A DNA stretch of 27,705 nucleotides. It comes from RUG12395 sp045541735 (GTDB taxonomy: Bacteria; Bacillota; Clostridia; Oscillospirales; CAG-272). The DNA is taken from the NCBI GenBank assembly GCA_045541735.1, contig JAZQJQ010000141.1:1-27705 (forward strand). The letters are read 5' to 3'. The translations under genes were made by a program, and so were the position numbers. The notes beneath the pieces were generated by a model. It was not told the origin of the DNA, did no database searches, and saw only the letters and a list, made by a program, of their open reading frames with translations. Numbering within the stretch: the first letter of the stretch is position 1; every line of letters starts with the position of its first letter. Positions 8,742-16,707 of the stretch are shown piece by piece.

Positions 8742-10814
8742 ATGACGGAAAAGCGAGAACAACTGGTTGCCTTTGCGCACAGCTGCGCAAGGGCGGCGAT
8801 AGAAGACAATACGGACGTATTTGAAACGGATTGCAAAATAGTTGAGCATTTGCTTGACTACTGCGAGATAACCGTACCCGCTGAAAACCGCTTCTTTGTA
8901 AAAGTCAATTGCGGAGGGATTCAGAATTCCGTGATCAGTTTGCGTAAGGCTGATTACGCAGATATGACTGAAAAAAACGGACTTTACGACGGGCGCAAAG
9001 CTCTTGCGTTTTCGGGTGATTGGGATTTCGGACACACATCGCCCGAATGGGACAGCATTGTTTCTCTCGGAATCTTCGGACTGCGGCGGCGTATCGATGA
9101 ATATGCAAAAAGATACGCGGATGACGAAAAAAAGTCTCGCTTTTATAAAAATCTCGCAAAAGTATACGATGCAGCTCTCCGTTTTTTAAAACGCGCGGCA
9201 AAAGAGGCAAGAAATCACGGCAAAGATGAAATGGCAAAAGGGATAGATGCGCTTTCATCGGGCGCCCCTTCCAACATTTACGAGGCGATGCAGTGCTCTA
9301 TCGCGTATTACAACATCCAGCAATATTTTGACGGAACCTTTTTAAGGACGCTCGGTCGTTTGGATGAGCTTTTTTACCCCTTTTACAAAAAAAGCGAAAA
9401 GGAATACACAAAAAAGCTTCTTATCGATTACATCCGCGAAATAGATCGCATAAAGGCAACGGCTAATATGCCCTTTGCCCTCGGCGGTACATCCCCGGAC
9501 GGAAAAAGCTCCGTCAACGAGCTTTCATATATGTTCATCTCTGCCTACAGAGAGGCTTGTGTGTCGAATGTGAAGATGCATCTGCTTTGTGCCGATAATA
9601 CGCCGAATGATATTATCGAGCAGGCAATGGATGCGGTAAGAAACGGAGATAACAGCATAGTATTTATGTCCGATAAGCAGGTGATAGGTTCCCTCATCAG
9701 GCTTGGCGAAGAGGAAAAAGACGCAAGGCGATATCACGTTGTCGGCTGTTACGAATGCGGCGGCTACGGAGAGATCACCTGCTCCTGCAACGCAAGGGTT
9801 AATATACCCAAAGCACTGGAGCTGGCGCTAAATGACGGGGTTGATCTTATCACCGGCAAAATGATCGGCCTTCCGCGCAAATATCAACTCACCTGCTACG
9901 AAAACGTTTATGCGGAATTTGTGCGCCAGCTTGAATATCTGTGCAATTGCGCAATAAAAGAGACTGACTGCCGCCAAAAGGTAGACTGCAAGCTCCACGG
10001 CGCGCCTGTTTTTTCCGCAACATATACCTCCGCGCTTGAAAATGGCGGAGATGTTTATTGCGAACATACCGCAAAATACGACAATTCTTCAGTAAATGCC
10101 CTCGGACTTGCCACGGCAACAGACTCGCTTTATGCTATCAAAAAGCTTGTGTTCGAAGACGGCATTCTTACAATGGATGAGTTCATCCGCGTACTCCGCA
10201 CCGATTGGGAGGGAGAAGAGATCCTGCGTCTGAGAACAAAAAACAAGCTTGTAAAATACGGTATGGATAACGATGAGGTCGACGGCATTGCCAAAGATAT
10301 CGTCAATGTTCTTGCAAGCTTTATCAGCCGCAAGCCGAACGCGAAGGGCGGAGTTTACAGACTTGGTCTGTTCTCTATCGACTGGCGCACCCCGTTTGGA
10401 GAAAAGATGGGTGCATCAGCTGACGGAAGGCACGCAGGCGAGCCGCTTTCGCAAAATACGGGAGCAACCTTCGGCGCGGACAGAGACGGTGCAACGGCGC
10501 ACCTGATGTCCGTTGCAAAGCTTGATTCCCTTCACACTCCAAACGGAGCTATAGTTGATATTGACCTGCACCGTTCCGCAACTGTCGGCAAAAACGGACT
10601 TGACAGTCTTGTTTCTACCCTGAAGACCTATTTTAATAAAGGCGGCTTTGCGGTTCATTATAACGTACTTGACACCGAGATACTGAAGGATGCAAAAGCG
10701 CATCCGGAAAGATACCCTAATCTGCAGGTACGTCTCTGCGGCTGGAACGTACTGTTCTCCTCTCTGCGCGAAAAGGAAAAGGATGAATTTATCGCCCGTT
10801 CGATGAGACAGTAA
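8742..10814 (+). CDS. Glycyl radical enzyme, pyruvate formate-lyase-like, substrate unknown
   Basis: The start at 8742 is set by a strong GGAGG seven to eleven bases upstream; the longer frame from 8655 begins before the promoter. The 690-residue protein has the GRE framework. GHTSPEWDSI at 97-106 belongs to the PFL-like N-domain. GCYE at 335-338 gives Cys336 as the thiyl-radical cysteine and Glu338 as the usual acid/base of non-PFL GREs. ADGRHAGEPLSQ is at 560-571. The C-terminal radical loop is VRLCGWNVLF at 663-672, with Gly667. Most GREs read RV-x-GY here, so RLCGW is atypical, and the protein is shorter than the usual 750-850. The single-Cys GCxE motif argues against pyruvate formate-lyase. 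A sugar or polyol substrate is inferred only from context. Its activase follows 12 bases later. Confidence 0.88.
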   Translation: MTEKREQLVAFAHSCARAAIEDNTDVFETDCKIVEHLLDYCEITVPAENRFFVKVNCGGIQNSVISLRKADYADMTEKNGLYDGRKALAFSGDWDFGHTSPEWDSIVSLGIFGLRRRIDEYAKRYADDEKKSRFYKNLAKVYDAALRFLKRAAKEARNHGKDEMAKGIDALSSGAPSNIYEAMQCSIAYYNIQQYFDGTFLRTLGRLDELFYPFYKKSEKEYTKKLLIDYIREIDRIKATANMPFALGGTSPDGKSSVNELSYMFISAYREACVSNVKMHLLCADNTPNDIIEQAMDAVRNGDNSIVFMSDKQVIGSLIRLGEEEKDARRYHVVGCYECGGYGEITCSCNARVNIPKALELALNDGVDLITGKMIGLPRKYQLTCYENVYAEFVRQLEYLCNCAIKETDCRQKVDCKLHGAPVFSATYTSALENGGDVYCEHTAKYDNSSVNALGLATATDSLYAIKKLVFEDGILTMDEFIRVLRTDWEGEEILRLRTKNKLVKYGMDNDEVDGIAKDIVNVLASFISRKPNAKGGVYRLGLFSIDWRTPFGEKMGASADGRHAGEPLSQNTGATFGADRDGATAHLMSVAKLDSLHTPNGAIVDIDLHRSATVGKNGLDSLVSTLKTYFNKGGFAVHYNVLDTEILKDAKAHPERYPNLQVRLCGWNVLFSSLREKEKDEFIARSMRQ

Positions 10815-10826
10815 TAAGGAGATTCT

Positions 10827-11666
10827 ATGAAAGGCTTGATTTCCGGCATCAAACGGATGGAGATCCACGACGGCGACGGGCTGCGCAGTACTGTGTTTTT
10901 CAAGGGTTGTCCGCTTAAATGTCTATGGTGCCACAACCCGGAAAGCATATCCTTTGTACCGCAAAACGCAAGATTCAAAGAAAAATGCATAGACTGCGGC
11001 TCCTGCAAGGATAAAAGCGAAACGGAAGCTGCGGAGCTTTGCCCCGTTTCTGCCATTGTGCGCTACGGCGCTGCACACGATATCGATACTCTCGTATCCC
11101 TGCTGATAAGGGATGCGGAGTTTTACAAGAACAGCGGCGGAGGCGTTACCCTTTCGGGCGGAGAGTGCCTTGCGCAACCTGCTTTTGCAACAGAGCTTGC
11201 AAAAAAGCTGTGCGAGAACGGCATCAGCGTCTATATCGACACCTGCGGTTACGTAAAAAAGGAAGTACTCGACGGCATAATTCCATACACCGACGTTTTT
11301 CTGTATGATTTAAAGGCGATAGACCCGGAGGTACATAAAATGTGCACGGGAAAGGATAACGGCGTTATCCTGGATAATCTCAAGTACTTGTCGGAAAAGG
11401 GGTGCAGTATAGAGATACGTTATCCCCTTGTTACAGGATACAATGACAAGGAATGTGAAAAGATCGGAAGGTTCTTGCAGCGGCTTAAAGGAATAACAAA
11501 AATAAAGGTGCTTCAATACCACTCCTTCGCCGCCTCGCGTTACGAGGCACTTGGAATGGAAAACACATTACCCAATACAACTACAACCGCAGAAGATGTG
11601 GAAGATGCAGTTAACACCCTAAAAGCCTTCGGCCTTAACGCCGTAAACGGAATAACAGAAGACTGA
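10827..11666 (+). CDS. Glycyl-radical-enzyme activating enzyme (radical SAM)
   Basis: A 279-residue PflA-type activase. It uses SAM and a [4Fe-4S] cluster to abstract hydrogen from the conserved glycine of its partner. The radical SAM motif is GCPLKCLWC (Cys28, Cys32, Cys35), followed by HNPES. A ferredoxin-like insert holds Cys54, Cys57, Cys60 and Cys72 (CIDCGSC, then LCP), enough for one auxiliary [4Fe-4S] cluster. Many activases of this group carry eight such cysteines for two clusters, and PflA carries none. GGGVTLSGGECLAQP at 104-118 is the SAM-binding GGE motif, with Cys where Pro is usual. YDLKAID at 160-166 is typical of the family. It starts 12 bases after the GRE stop behind TAAGGAG, so the two are one operon. 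Partner assignment rests on adjacency. Confidence 0.92.
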   Translation: MKGLISGIKRMEIHDGDGLRSTVFFKGCPLKCLWCHNPESISFVPQNARFKEKCIDCGSCKDKSETEAAELCPVSAIVRYGAAHDIDTLVSLLIRDAEFYKNSGGGVTLSGGECLAQPAFATELAKKLCENGISVYIDTCGYVKKEVLDGIIPYTDVFLYDLKAIDPEVHKMCTGKDNGVILDNLKYLSEKGCSIEIRYPLVTGYNDKECEKIGRFLQRLKGITKIKVLQYHSFAASRYEALGMENTLPNTTTTAEDVEDAVNTLKAFGLNAVNGITED

Positions 11667-11725
11667 AAACACCTGATTTCAGTAAAGCCGCTTCATATCT
11701 CATCTGTTTTTTCGAAGATTACACA

Positions 11726-11739
11726 AATGAAAATTCATT
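11726..11739. promoter_or_regulatory. Candidate operator: inverted repeat upstream of the barrel-enzyme promoter
   Basis: AATGAA and TTCATT flank an AA centre, giving a perfect 14-base inverted repeat. It ends about 16 bases before the -35 box of the next promoter, a place suited to an activator or repressor. No second copy was found beside the other promoters, so assignment to the AraC-type protein is open. Confidence 0.3.
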
Positions 11740-11755
11740 CGACCTGAGAAAATCA

Positions 11756-11783
11756 TTGACAATACGGCTTTTTTCACTACAAT
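11756..11783 (+). promoter_or_regulatory. Promoter of the (alpha/alpha)-barrel enzyme and DUF4838 gene pair
   Basis: The -35 is a consensus TTGACA (11756-11761) and the -10 TACAAT (11778-11783), with a 16-base spacer. Between the activase stop and this promoter only a short stem without a T-run is present (11662-11683), so read-through from the GRE operon is also possible. Confidence 0.65.
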
Positions 11784-11817
11784 AAAAGATAGTTCCGAAC
11801 AAGAAAGGAGCAGATCA

Positions 11818-13746
11818 ATGAAAAAAACAAAGCTGTTTCAAAAGCTTTCGCTTGCCCCTTCGATGATAAAGTTTATCTCCGGAGAGGAAATAAGTTTAGA
11901 CGCAGACGGAAACGAATGCGGCGGTTTTTCTGTAAACGAGAGCATTACCTATCCATATCCCGACACCGCCTGCGTTCGCCGTACGTTTACATACAACGGA
12001 GCTGCGCCCTGCGAGGTGCGGATAATGATCGACGTTGAGGCGCTGTATGCGCCCGAGCGTTTTACCGTCCCGTCCGTTTCTTACAACGGCAACAAGCGCA
12101 GCGACGGAAACGAGCCCCACGGCTGGGAGCACAACGGCATTCCGTGGACCTATTCTTCCGACAGAGTTTCCGTTCCCGCGTGCACGGTATTTGAAAACAA
12201 GGACACAGTCAGCGCGATGTTTGCGTCTGAGCTTTCCAAAGATAATCTTATCTGTGCCGCATCGGTTATCTTCGCGGATAACGACAAACGCCACCGCATA
12301 ATCTGGCCCGATTCCGATACCCCTCTTGAATACACCGACCACGACGTATTGAGCGAAGGATATGAGAACTATTTGACGCTGAACCCAGGGGATGCGTATA
12401 CCGCAGAGGCTTACGTATTCTGCTCCGTACCGAAATGGGAAAATTACGGAATGGCAACTCTTATCGACCGATTGTGCGATATATTCCCGTTCAAACATTC
12501 CGCGTGTATGGACTATAAGACCGCTCGCAGAGCCGCGTACGCACAGATAGAAGCGCATACGGTAAGGCTTTTCAACGGTGCATATATGGTAAAAAACGCT
12601 TTGCGCGACTGTCCGGACAAGGACGGTCAGTATATGCCCTATGAGGTGTACGAATGCGGCTGGTCGGGCCAATGCTGCGGGTCTGTACGCCATTACATTG
12701 AAAAATGGAAGAGAAACGGCGAACTGAAGTATCTGGAAATGGGACTTTCCAGCCTTGACGCGTGGTGCGATTCTCAGCTTGAAAACGGGCTGTTACAGAA
12801 AAACTATATCCGTTCCATAACAAACGTACGGCAATTCCCTGCCGACGTATGCAATCTTGGCTGGTTCGCACACGAGCTTATGCTCGCGTATAGATCACTC
12901 CAAAGCACCGAATATGCACGCCCGAAATACCTGGAATGCGCAGAGAAGACACTAAACTTCCTTATAGATAATTTCACAGACGAAGATGCGTTCGGCCTTA
13001 GCTGGAATATGGACGGAACAAAGGCATCGTCAGGCGGATCGGCAGGAGGTTTTGTGCTTATGGCGCTATGTCTTGCATATAAGCTGACCGGCAAAAAGAT
13101 CTACCTTGATCATGCAATAAAAACGGACGAGCTGTACTTTAAGCGCGACATCAGTGATTTTTGCGTTACAGCAGGCGCGCTTGACTGTAGCTGTGTTGAT
13201 AAAGAGAGCGCTTACCCGTTTGCCGTGGCGGCGCTTGATCTTTACGATATCACAGGGGATAAAAAATATCTCGAAAGAGCCGAAATGGCAGCATATTACT
13301 TTACCTCATGGATGTTCTTCTTCGATACTCAGTATCAAGAAAAAACGCAATTTGAGGAGATAGGGTACTATACATCGGGCGGTACTGCAGTATCCGCACA
13401 ACATCACGCAATAGACCCTTGGGGCGTTGCCATCATTCCCGAATGTCTGCGTCTCGCAAAGGAGCTTAACAAGCCGATGTGGAGAGACATTGCATACAGA
13501 TATTGGTGCAATGCTATTTTGGCTATCAACTTAGATGAGGATTCCCTATGGCTCGGACATCACCGCCCATGGGGTATGCAGAGCGAGGCGTTCTTCCAAG
13601 CGCGCTGGGTACGCAGCAGATATAATTTCGCTCCGCGCGAACGAGCAAGGATAAATGACGTTTACGGCAACTGGAATGCGTCATTCCGACTTACCACAAT
13701 AGATAAGGTTCTGGAATTTGACGGAAATGCCGACTTTTTCAACTAA
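11818..13746 (+). CDS. Putative cytosolic six-hairpin ((alpha/alpha)-barrel) glycoside hydrolase-like enzyme
   Basis: A 642-residue protein with no signal peptide or membrane segment, so probably cytosolic. Residues ~1-205 are beta-rich (VSYNGNKRSDG, GWEHNGIPW) and look like the N-terminal sandwich of six-hairpin glycosidases. Residues ~230-635 have repeated helical hairpins typical of an (alpha/alpha) toroid: YLEMGLSSLDAW, YLECAEKTLNFLID, YLDHAIKTDELY and YLERAEMAAYYF, with the glycine-rich turn SGGSAGGF at 405-412 and the patch HHAIDPWG at 529-536. It is cysteine-rich, including CGWSGQCC at 280-287. Such barrels occur in unsaturated glycuronyl hydrolases, GH127-like enzymes and sugar epimerases; I cannot assign a family or catalytic residues. 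The start has a strong AAAGGAG. The DUF4838-type lipoprotein gene follows 29 bases later. Confidence 0.65.
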   Translation: MKKTKLFQKLSLAPSMIKFISGEEISLDADGNECGGFSVNESITYPYPDTACVRRTFTYNGAAPCEVRIMIDVEALYAPERFTVPSVSYNGNKRSDGNEPHGWEHNGIPWTYSSDRVSVPACTVFENKDTVSAMFASELSKDNLICAASVIFADNDKRHRIIWPDSDTPLEYTDHDVLSEGYENYLTLNPGDAYTAEAYVFCSVPKWENYGMATLIDRLCDIFPFKHSACMDYKTARRAAYAQIEAHTVRLFNGAYMVKNALRDCPDKDGQYMPYEVYECGWSGQCCGSVRHYIEKWKRNGELKYLEMGLSSLDAWCDSQLENGLLQKNYIRSITNVRQFPADVCNLGWFAHELMLAYRSLQSTEYARPKYLECAEKTLNFLIDNFTDEDAFGLSWNMDGTKASSGGSAGGFVLMALCLAYKLTGKKIYLDHAIKTDELYFKRDISDFCVTAGALDCSCVDKESAYPFAVAALDLYDITGDKKYLERAEMAAYYFTSWMFFFDTQYQEKTQFEEIGYYTSGGTAVSAQHHAIDPWGVAIIPECLRLAKELNKPMWRDIAYRYWCNAILAINLDEDSLWLGHHRPWGMQSEAFFQARWVRSRYNFAPRERARINDVYGNWNASFRLTTIDKVLEFDGNADFFN

Positions 13747-13775
13747 AGCTGTAATTACATTTCAGGAGAAGCGAT

Positions 13776-15569
13776 ATGAAAAAAGTTCTGATCATATGCT
13801 TGTGTATACTTATGCTGCTTCCCGTTTTTCTTACCTCGTGCGGGAACACACAAACGAAAGTCCCGCCGGAAACGACGGTTAACACTCAACCCGAACCTCA
13901 GGATACGGAGGGGCCCGTAAACGATATGGATAATTACGATCCTGATAAAGAAACGAAATACAGCCATAAGGCGATACTCGTTAACGGCAAGAAGTTTTAT
14001 TTTGTCAACGTTATCAACGAAAAAACACCTGCAGAAAGAAATGCCGCAATACAGCTGAAAAAGTATCTTGGCGAAATGAATATCTCCGAAAGCGATAACG
14101 GATACCCGATCACACTGAAAATAGACCCCTCCCTTGGTGCCGATGCGTACAAAATAGTGATAAGCAATTCAACCGGCGAGGGAATGACGATCTGCGGCGG
14201 CAATGACCGCGGAATACTCTACGGAGTTTTCAATTTTCTTGAAAAGTGGGCGGGAATGCGCTTCTTCACCCCAACGCTTGAGACCTGCTATGAGGGAGAT
14301 ATAGTATTAGAACCCGAAACATATGAATTCTCACCCGTGCTTTACCTCAGGCAGATAGACGGATACTCCGTGCAGAAAGAGTATCAATGGTGTGTAAAAA
14401 ACGGAGTAAACTGCAGCGAGTGGATAGGGCAATTCAAGAGAGAATGGGGCGGAAGCCTCGGCTATAACGGTTATTGGGTACACACCTTTAATAAGCTGCT
14501 CGGCACACCGAAAACAGAGCAGCCCTGCCTTACGGATCCCGCGGTTCTCGAAAAGACAATAGCGGCTGTAAGAAAAATACTGGAAAATAATCCAAATACC
14601 ACCCTGCTCTCAGTTTCTCAAAACGACAACAGCAATTACTGTACGTGCACAAACTGCTATGCGGTAACTCAAAAGGAGCGGAGCAAGGCAGGTCCGCTTA
14701 TCCGCTTTGTAAATGCTGTTGCTGAGGATATCGCCAAGGATTATCCAAACGTCATCATTGACACGCTGGCATATTCCTGGTCTCAGTCGCCTCCCGCAAT
14801 TACCAAGCCCGCAGAAAACGTTTGCATACGTCTATGCTCGTTCTACTGTCATTTCACACAGCCTCTCACGTCAGAAAAATGCCCCGAAAACAAGGCTTTT
14901 CGAGAGGATCTGCTCGCCTGGAGCAAGATATGCGACAATATCTACATCTGGGATTACACCATAAACTACCGTTTTGCAATTCCTACGTTCCCCAATCTTC
15001 ACGTGCTCCGCGAAAATATGCGCTTCTATGCGGAAAATAACGTAAAAGGCGTATTCCCCGAGGGAAACTATATGTCGGCATCGGGAGAATTTGCCGAGCT
15101 GCGCGCTTATCTGCTTGCAAAGCTTTTAACGGACCCAATGATGAGTGAAGAAGAATATAACAGACATATGAATGAGTTCCTTGCAGCTTATTACGGTGAA
15201 GGCTGGAGCTACATACGCGCGTATATTGACGAGGTCTGCGAAAAGGCAGCAACGGGCTGTCAAAACATATATGACAGTCCCTTCAAAGCCACGACCAAGC
15301 TATTTTATATGAATAATCAAAGCAAATTCACCGAGTATTGGGATAAAGCGGAGGAAATGGCGGGAGACCGCCTCGAATTCGTTCAAAGATCCCGTTTCCA
15401 ATGGCGCTATATTCAGCTGATGATAAGCAAAGACCCCGCAGAAATCAAAAAGTTTATTACCGAAGTAGAGACCGCGGGTGTCGTATGGGGTGAAAAGGTA
15501 AAAACAGTACCCAAAAACCTGAACGTAAACAAAATGGATTTTGCGGCAGGACCTGATACGTGGAAATGA
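13776..15569 (+). CDS. DUF4838-type lipoprotein, glycoside-hydrolase-like
   Basis: A 597-residue lipoprotein with a signal peptide and lipobox LTSC at Cys22, then a Pro/Thr-rich linker to ~60. Residues ~70-180 resemble the small alpha/beta domain that precedes barrels in alpha-glucuronidase and beta-hexosaminidase families, including AAIQLKKYLGE and GGNDRGILYGVFNFLEKW. The rest is a probable (beta/alpha) barrel with the DUF4838 signature SVSQNDNSNYCTCTNC at 279-294. IWDYTINYRF at 391-400 and FPEGNY at 427-432 could lie near an active site. DUF4838 proteins often occur in polysaccharide loci, but their chemistry is poorly defined. AGGAG lies before the ATG, and the spacing suggests co-transcription with the preceding barrel enzyme. 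It sits outside the membrane while its partner appears cytosolic, so they may act in sequence on one glycan. Confidence 0.82.
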   Translation: MKKVLIICLCILMLLPVFLTSCGNTQTKVPPETTVNTQPEPQDTEGPVNDMDNYDPDKETKYSHKAILVNGKKFYFVNVINEKTPAERNAAIQLKKYLGEMNISESDNGYPITLKIDPSLGADAYKIVISNSTGEGMTICGGNDRGILYGVFNFLEKWAGMRFFTPTLETCYEGDIVLEPETYEFSPVLYLRQIDGYSVQKEYQWCVKNGVNCSEWIGQFKREWGGSLGYNGYWVHTFNKLLGTPKTEQPCLTDPAVLEKTIAAVRKILENNPNTTLLSVSQNDNSNYCTCTNCYAVTQKERSKAGPLIRFVNAVAEDIAKDYPNVIIDTLAYSWSQSPPAITKPAENVCIRLCSFYCHFTQPLTSEKCPENKAFREDLLAWSKICDNIYIWDYTINYRFAIPTFPNLHVLRENMRFYAENNVKGVFPEGNYMSASGEFAELRAYLLAKLLTDPMMSEEEYNRHMNEFLAAYYGEGWSYIRAYIDEVCEKAATGCQNIYDSPFKATTKLFYMNNQSKFTEYWDKAEEMAGDRLEFVQRSRFQWRYIQLMISKDPAEIKKFITEVETAGVVWGEKVKTVPKNLNVNKMDFAAGPDTWK

Positions 15570-15600
15570 TAACAACATAAAACATAAATCAAATCAAAAA

Positions 15601-15630
15601 AAGGCATTGTGCGATTTACACAATGCCTTT
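15601..15630. terminator. Bidirectional terminator between the DUF4838 gene and spoIIIAH
   Basis: A stem of 15601-15611 with 15619-15629 (AAGGCATTGTG against CACAATGCCTT) has a seven-base loop. T-rich runs follow on both strands: TTTTTT to the right on plus, and the complement of an A-run to the left on minus. It separates convergent genes. Confidence 0.85.
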
Positions 15631-15654
15631 TTTGATCTGGAAAACAGTATTCTA

Positions 15655-16236
15655 TCACATGCTCTTTTCGATTATCTTCACGTTCACGGGTTCGGTGCCC
15701 GTTTGCTCGTAGACTATCTCCTTGATCTGCGCGACTTCGCCCGGGAGAAGACCGTCTGTCTTTACTATCACGTTCACGGTACTGCCCGATATAACTGCGA
15801 TACAATCCTCGAAGCCCTTTGCCTTCACAAGTGTCTCGATATTCGCTTCCCTTTCTATATCCATTGCGATAACGGAGATGTCCGCAAGCGCCTGCGTTTT
15901 TGTCGTTTCAAGCGCTTCGGAGGATGCAACGACGGTGCGTAGCACCTCTAACGCTTCGTCTCTTGCACGCTGTCTGTCAAGGAGCGTAGAAGCGAAGTAA
16001 TTCTCAAGCTCATCGGATGCGGAATTGCTTGCCGCCACGTCATCTGAGGTGTAGTTATCCGCCATATTTGAAGTACCGTAGGGTATGTCCGTCCCTGAAG
16101 AGTTGAAAAGAAGAAAATTGAGATAAACAGCAACACCGATGCCGAAAACGCACAGAATAAGTATAAAATTACGCTTGCCTATGCGGTGGACCGCATTTTT
16201 AGTTCCTTGCCAAAGCTTACCGAAAAAGTTTTTCAT
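15655..16236 (-). CDS. spoIIIAH: Stage III sporulation protein AH
   Basis: A 193-residue mother-cell membrane protein and last gene of the spoIIIA operon. One membrane segment lies at ~23-44 after a basic N-terminus. A polar linker and long helix (~72-128, ENYFASTLLDRQRARDEALEVL) lead into a ring-building domain ending in GFEDCIAVISGSTVNVIVKT and VKIIEKS. In Bacillus, SpoIIIAH binds forespore SpoIIQ across the intermembrane space to form the feeding channel. Position, length and the DRQRARDEALEVL block are as expected. The ATG follows GAGG, with an 81-base gap after spoIIIAG that contains a small GCCGC/GCGGC hairpin. No spoIIQ-like gene is in the window. Confidence 0.95.
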   Translation of the reverse strand: MKNFFGKLWQGTKNAVHRIGKRNFILILCVFGIGVAVYLNFLLFNSSGTDIPYGTSNMADNYTSDDVAASNSASDELENYFASTLLDRQRARDEALEVLRTVVASSEALETTKTQALADISVIAMDIEREANIETLVKAKGFEDCIAVISGSTVNVIVKTDGLLPGEVAQIKEIVYEQTGTEPVNVKIIEKSM

Positions 16237-16317
16237 AAACCATCCTCGCTTCCTTGCCGCTTTGCGGCTTAATTATGTTCCGATTAATTCTATTCGCCTG
16301 CAATTCGAATTATTCCA

Positions 16318-16707
16318 CTATTTTCCAGAAACGGAGATTTGAGAGGCGCCGATGCCGAGATATGCAGAAACAAGCTTAACAAGCTCGCGCTCTATAGCAG
16401 GTATCTCCCCACCCTTACATACTATTGCAACACCGCACACCTTTGGATTATTTACGGCAATAATATCACCGCGGGAGGAATATTCGTAAGTATATCCGCA
16501 TGAAAAACTGACAGCAGCGCTGCAATCCGAAACGCCCGCAACGGAAGAGCAAAGCGAAAGGAGCTTATCTTCCACGTACTGCGCATATGCCTCCTCCGAG
16601 CGTTCTTGCTTTTTTTGCTCTCCACCGCTGCCGATAAGCATCAGCAACACTCCGGCCGCCGCAGCAAACAAAAGCAACAGCGCTTTACGGTTTTCAAAAA
16701 GCTTCAT
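16318..16707 (-). CDS. spoIIIAG: Stage III sporulation protein AG, short form
   Basis: A 129-residue protein with one membrane segment at ~8-27 and a compact ring-building domain: helix EEAYAQYVEDKLLSLCSSVA, strand VSDCSAAVSF, a short loop, strand VCGVAIVCKGG, helix IPAIERELVKLVSAYLGI and strand QISVSGK. The NNPKVCGVAIVCKGG block and GIGASQISV end mark it as SpoIIIAG. The Bacillus protein is about 229 residues and has a large insertion between the first two strands that forms a beta-triangle in its ring; here only ~18 residues take that place. Five cysteines (53, 62, 70, 91, 97) lie in the domain expected to face the intermembrane space. The start overlaps the spoIIIAF stop as ATGA. Confidence 0.93.
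   Translation of the reverse strand: MKLFENRKALLLLFAAAAGVLLMLIGSGGEQKKQERSEEAYAQYVEDKLLSLCSSVAGVSDCSAAVSFSCGYTYEYSSRGDIIAVNNPKVCGVAIVCKGGEIPAIERELVKLVSAYLGIGASQISVSGK

Noticed and set aside
8742..10814. Pyruvate formate-lyase (pflB) as the specific call for the radical enzyme
   Set aside because: PFL has two adjacent active-site cysteines, while this protein has GCYE with a Glu, as in other GRE classes.
11662..11683. Possible terminator after the activase gene
   Set aside because: A seven-pair AT-rich stem exists, but no T-tract follows.
11896..12693. A 265-codon antisense frame inside the barrel-enzyme gene
   Set aside because: Fully covered by a gene with a strong promoter and ribosome binding site; the translation is Arg/Val-rich and unlike a folded protein.
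15541..15942. A 133-codon plus-strand frame after the DUF4838 gene
   Set aside because: It runs through a bidirectional terminator and antisense to spoIIIAH.
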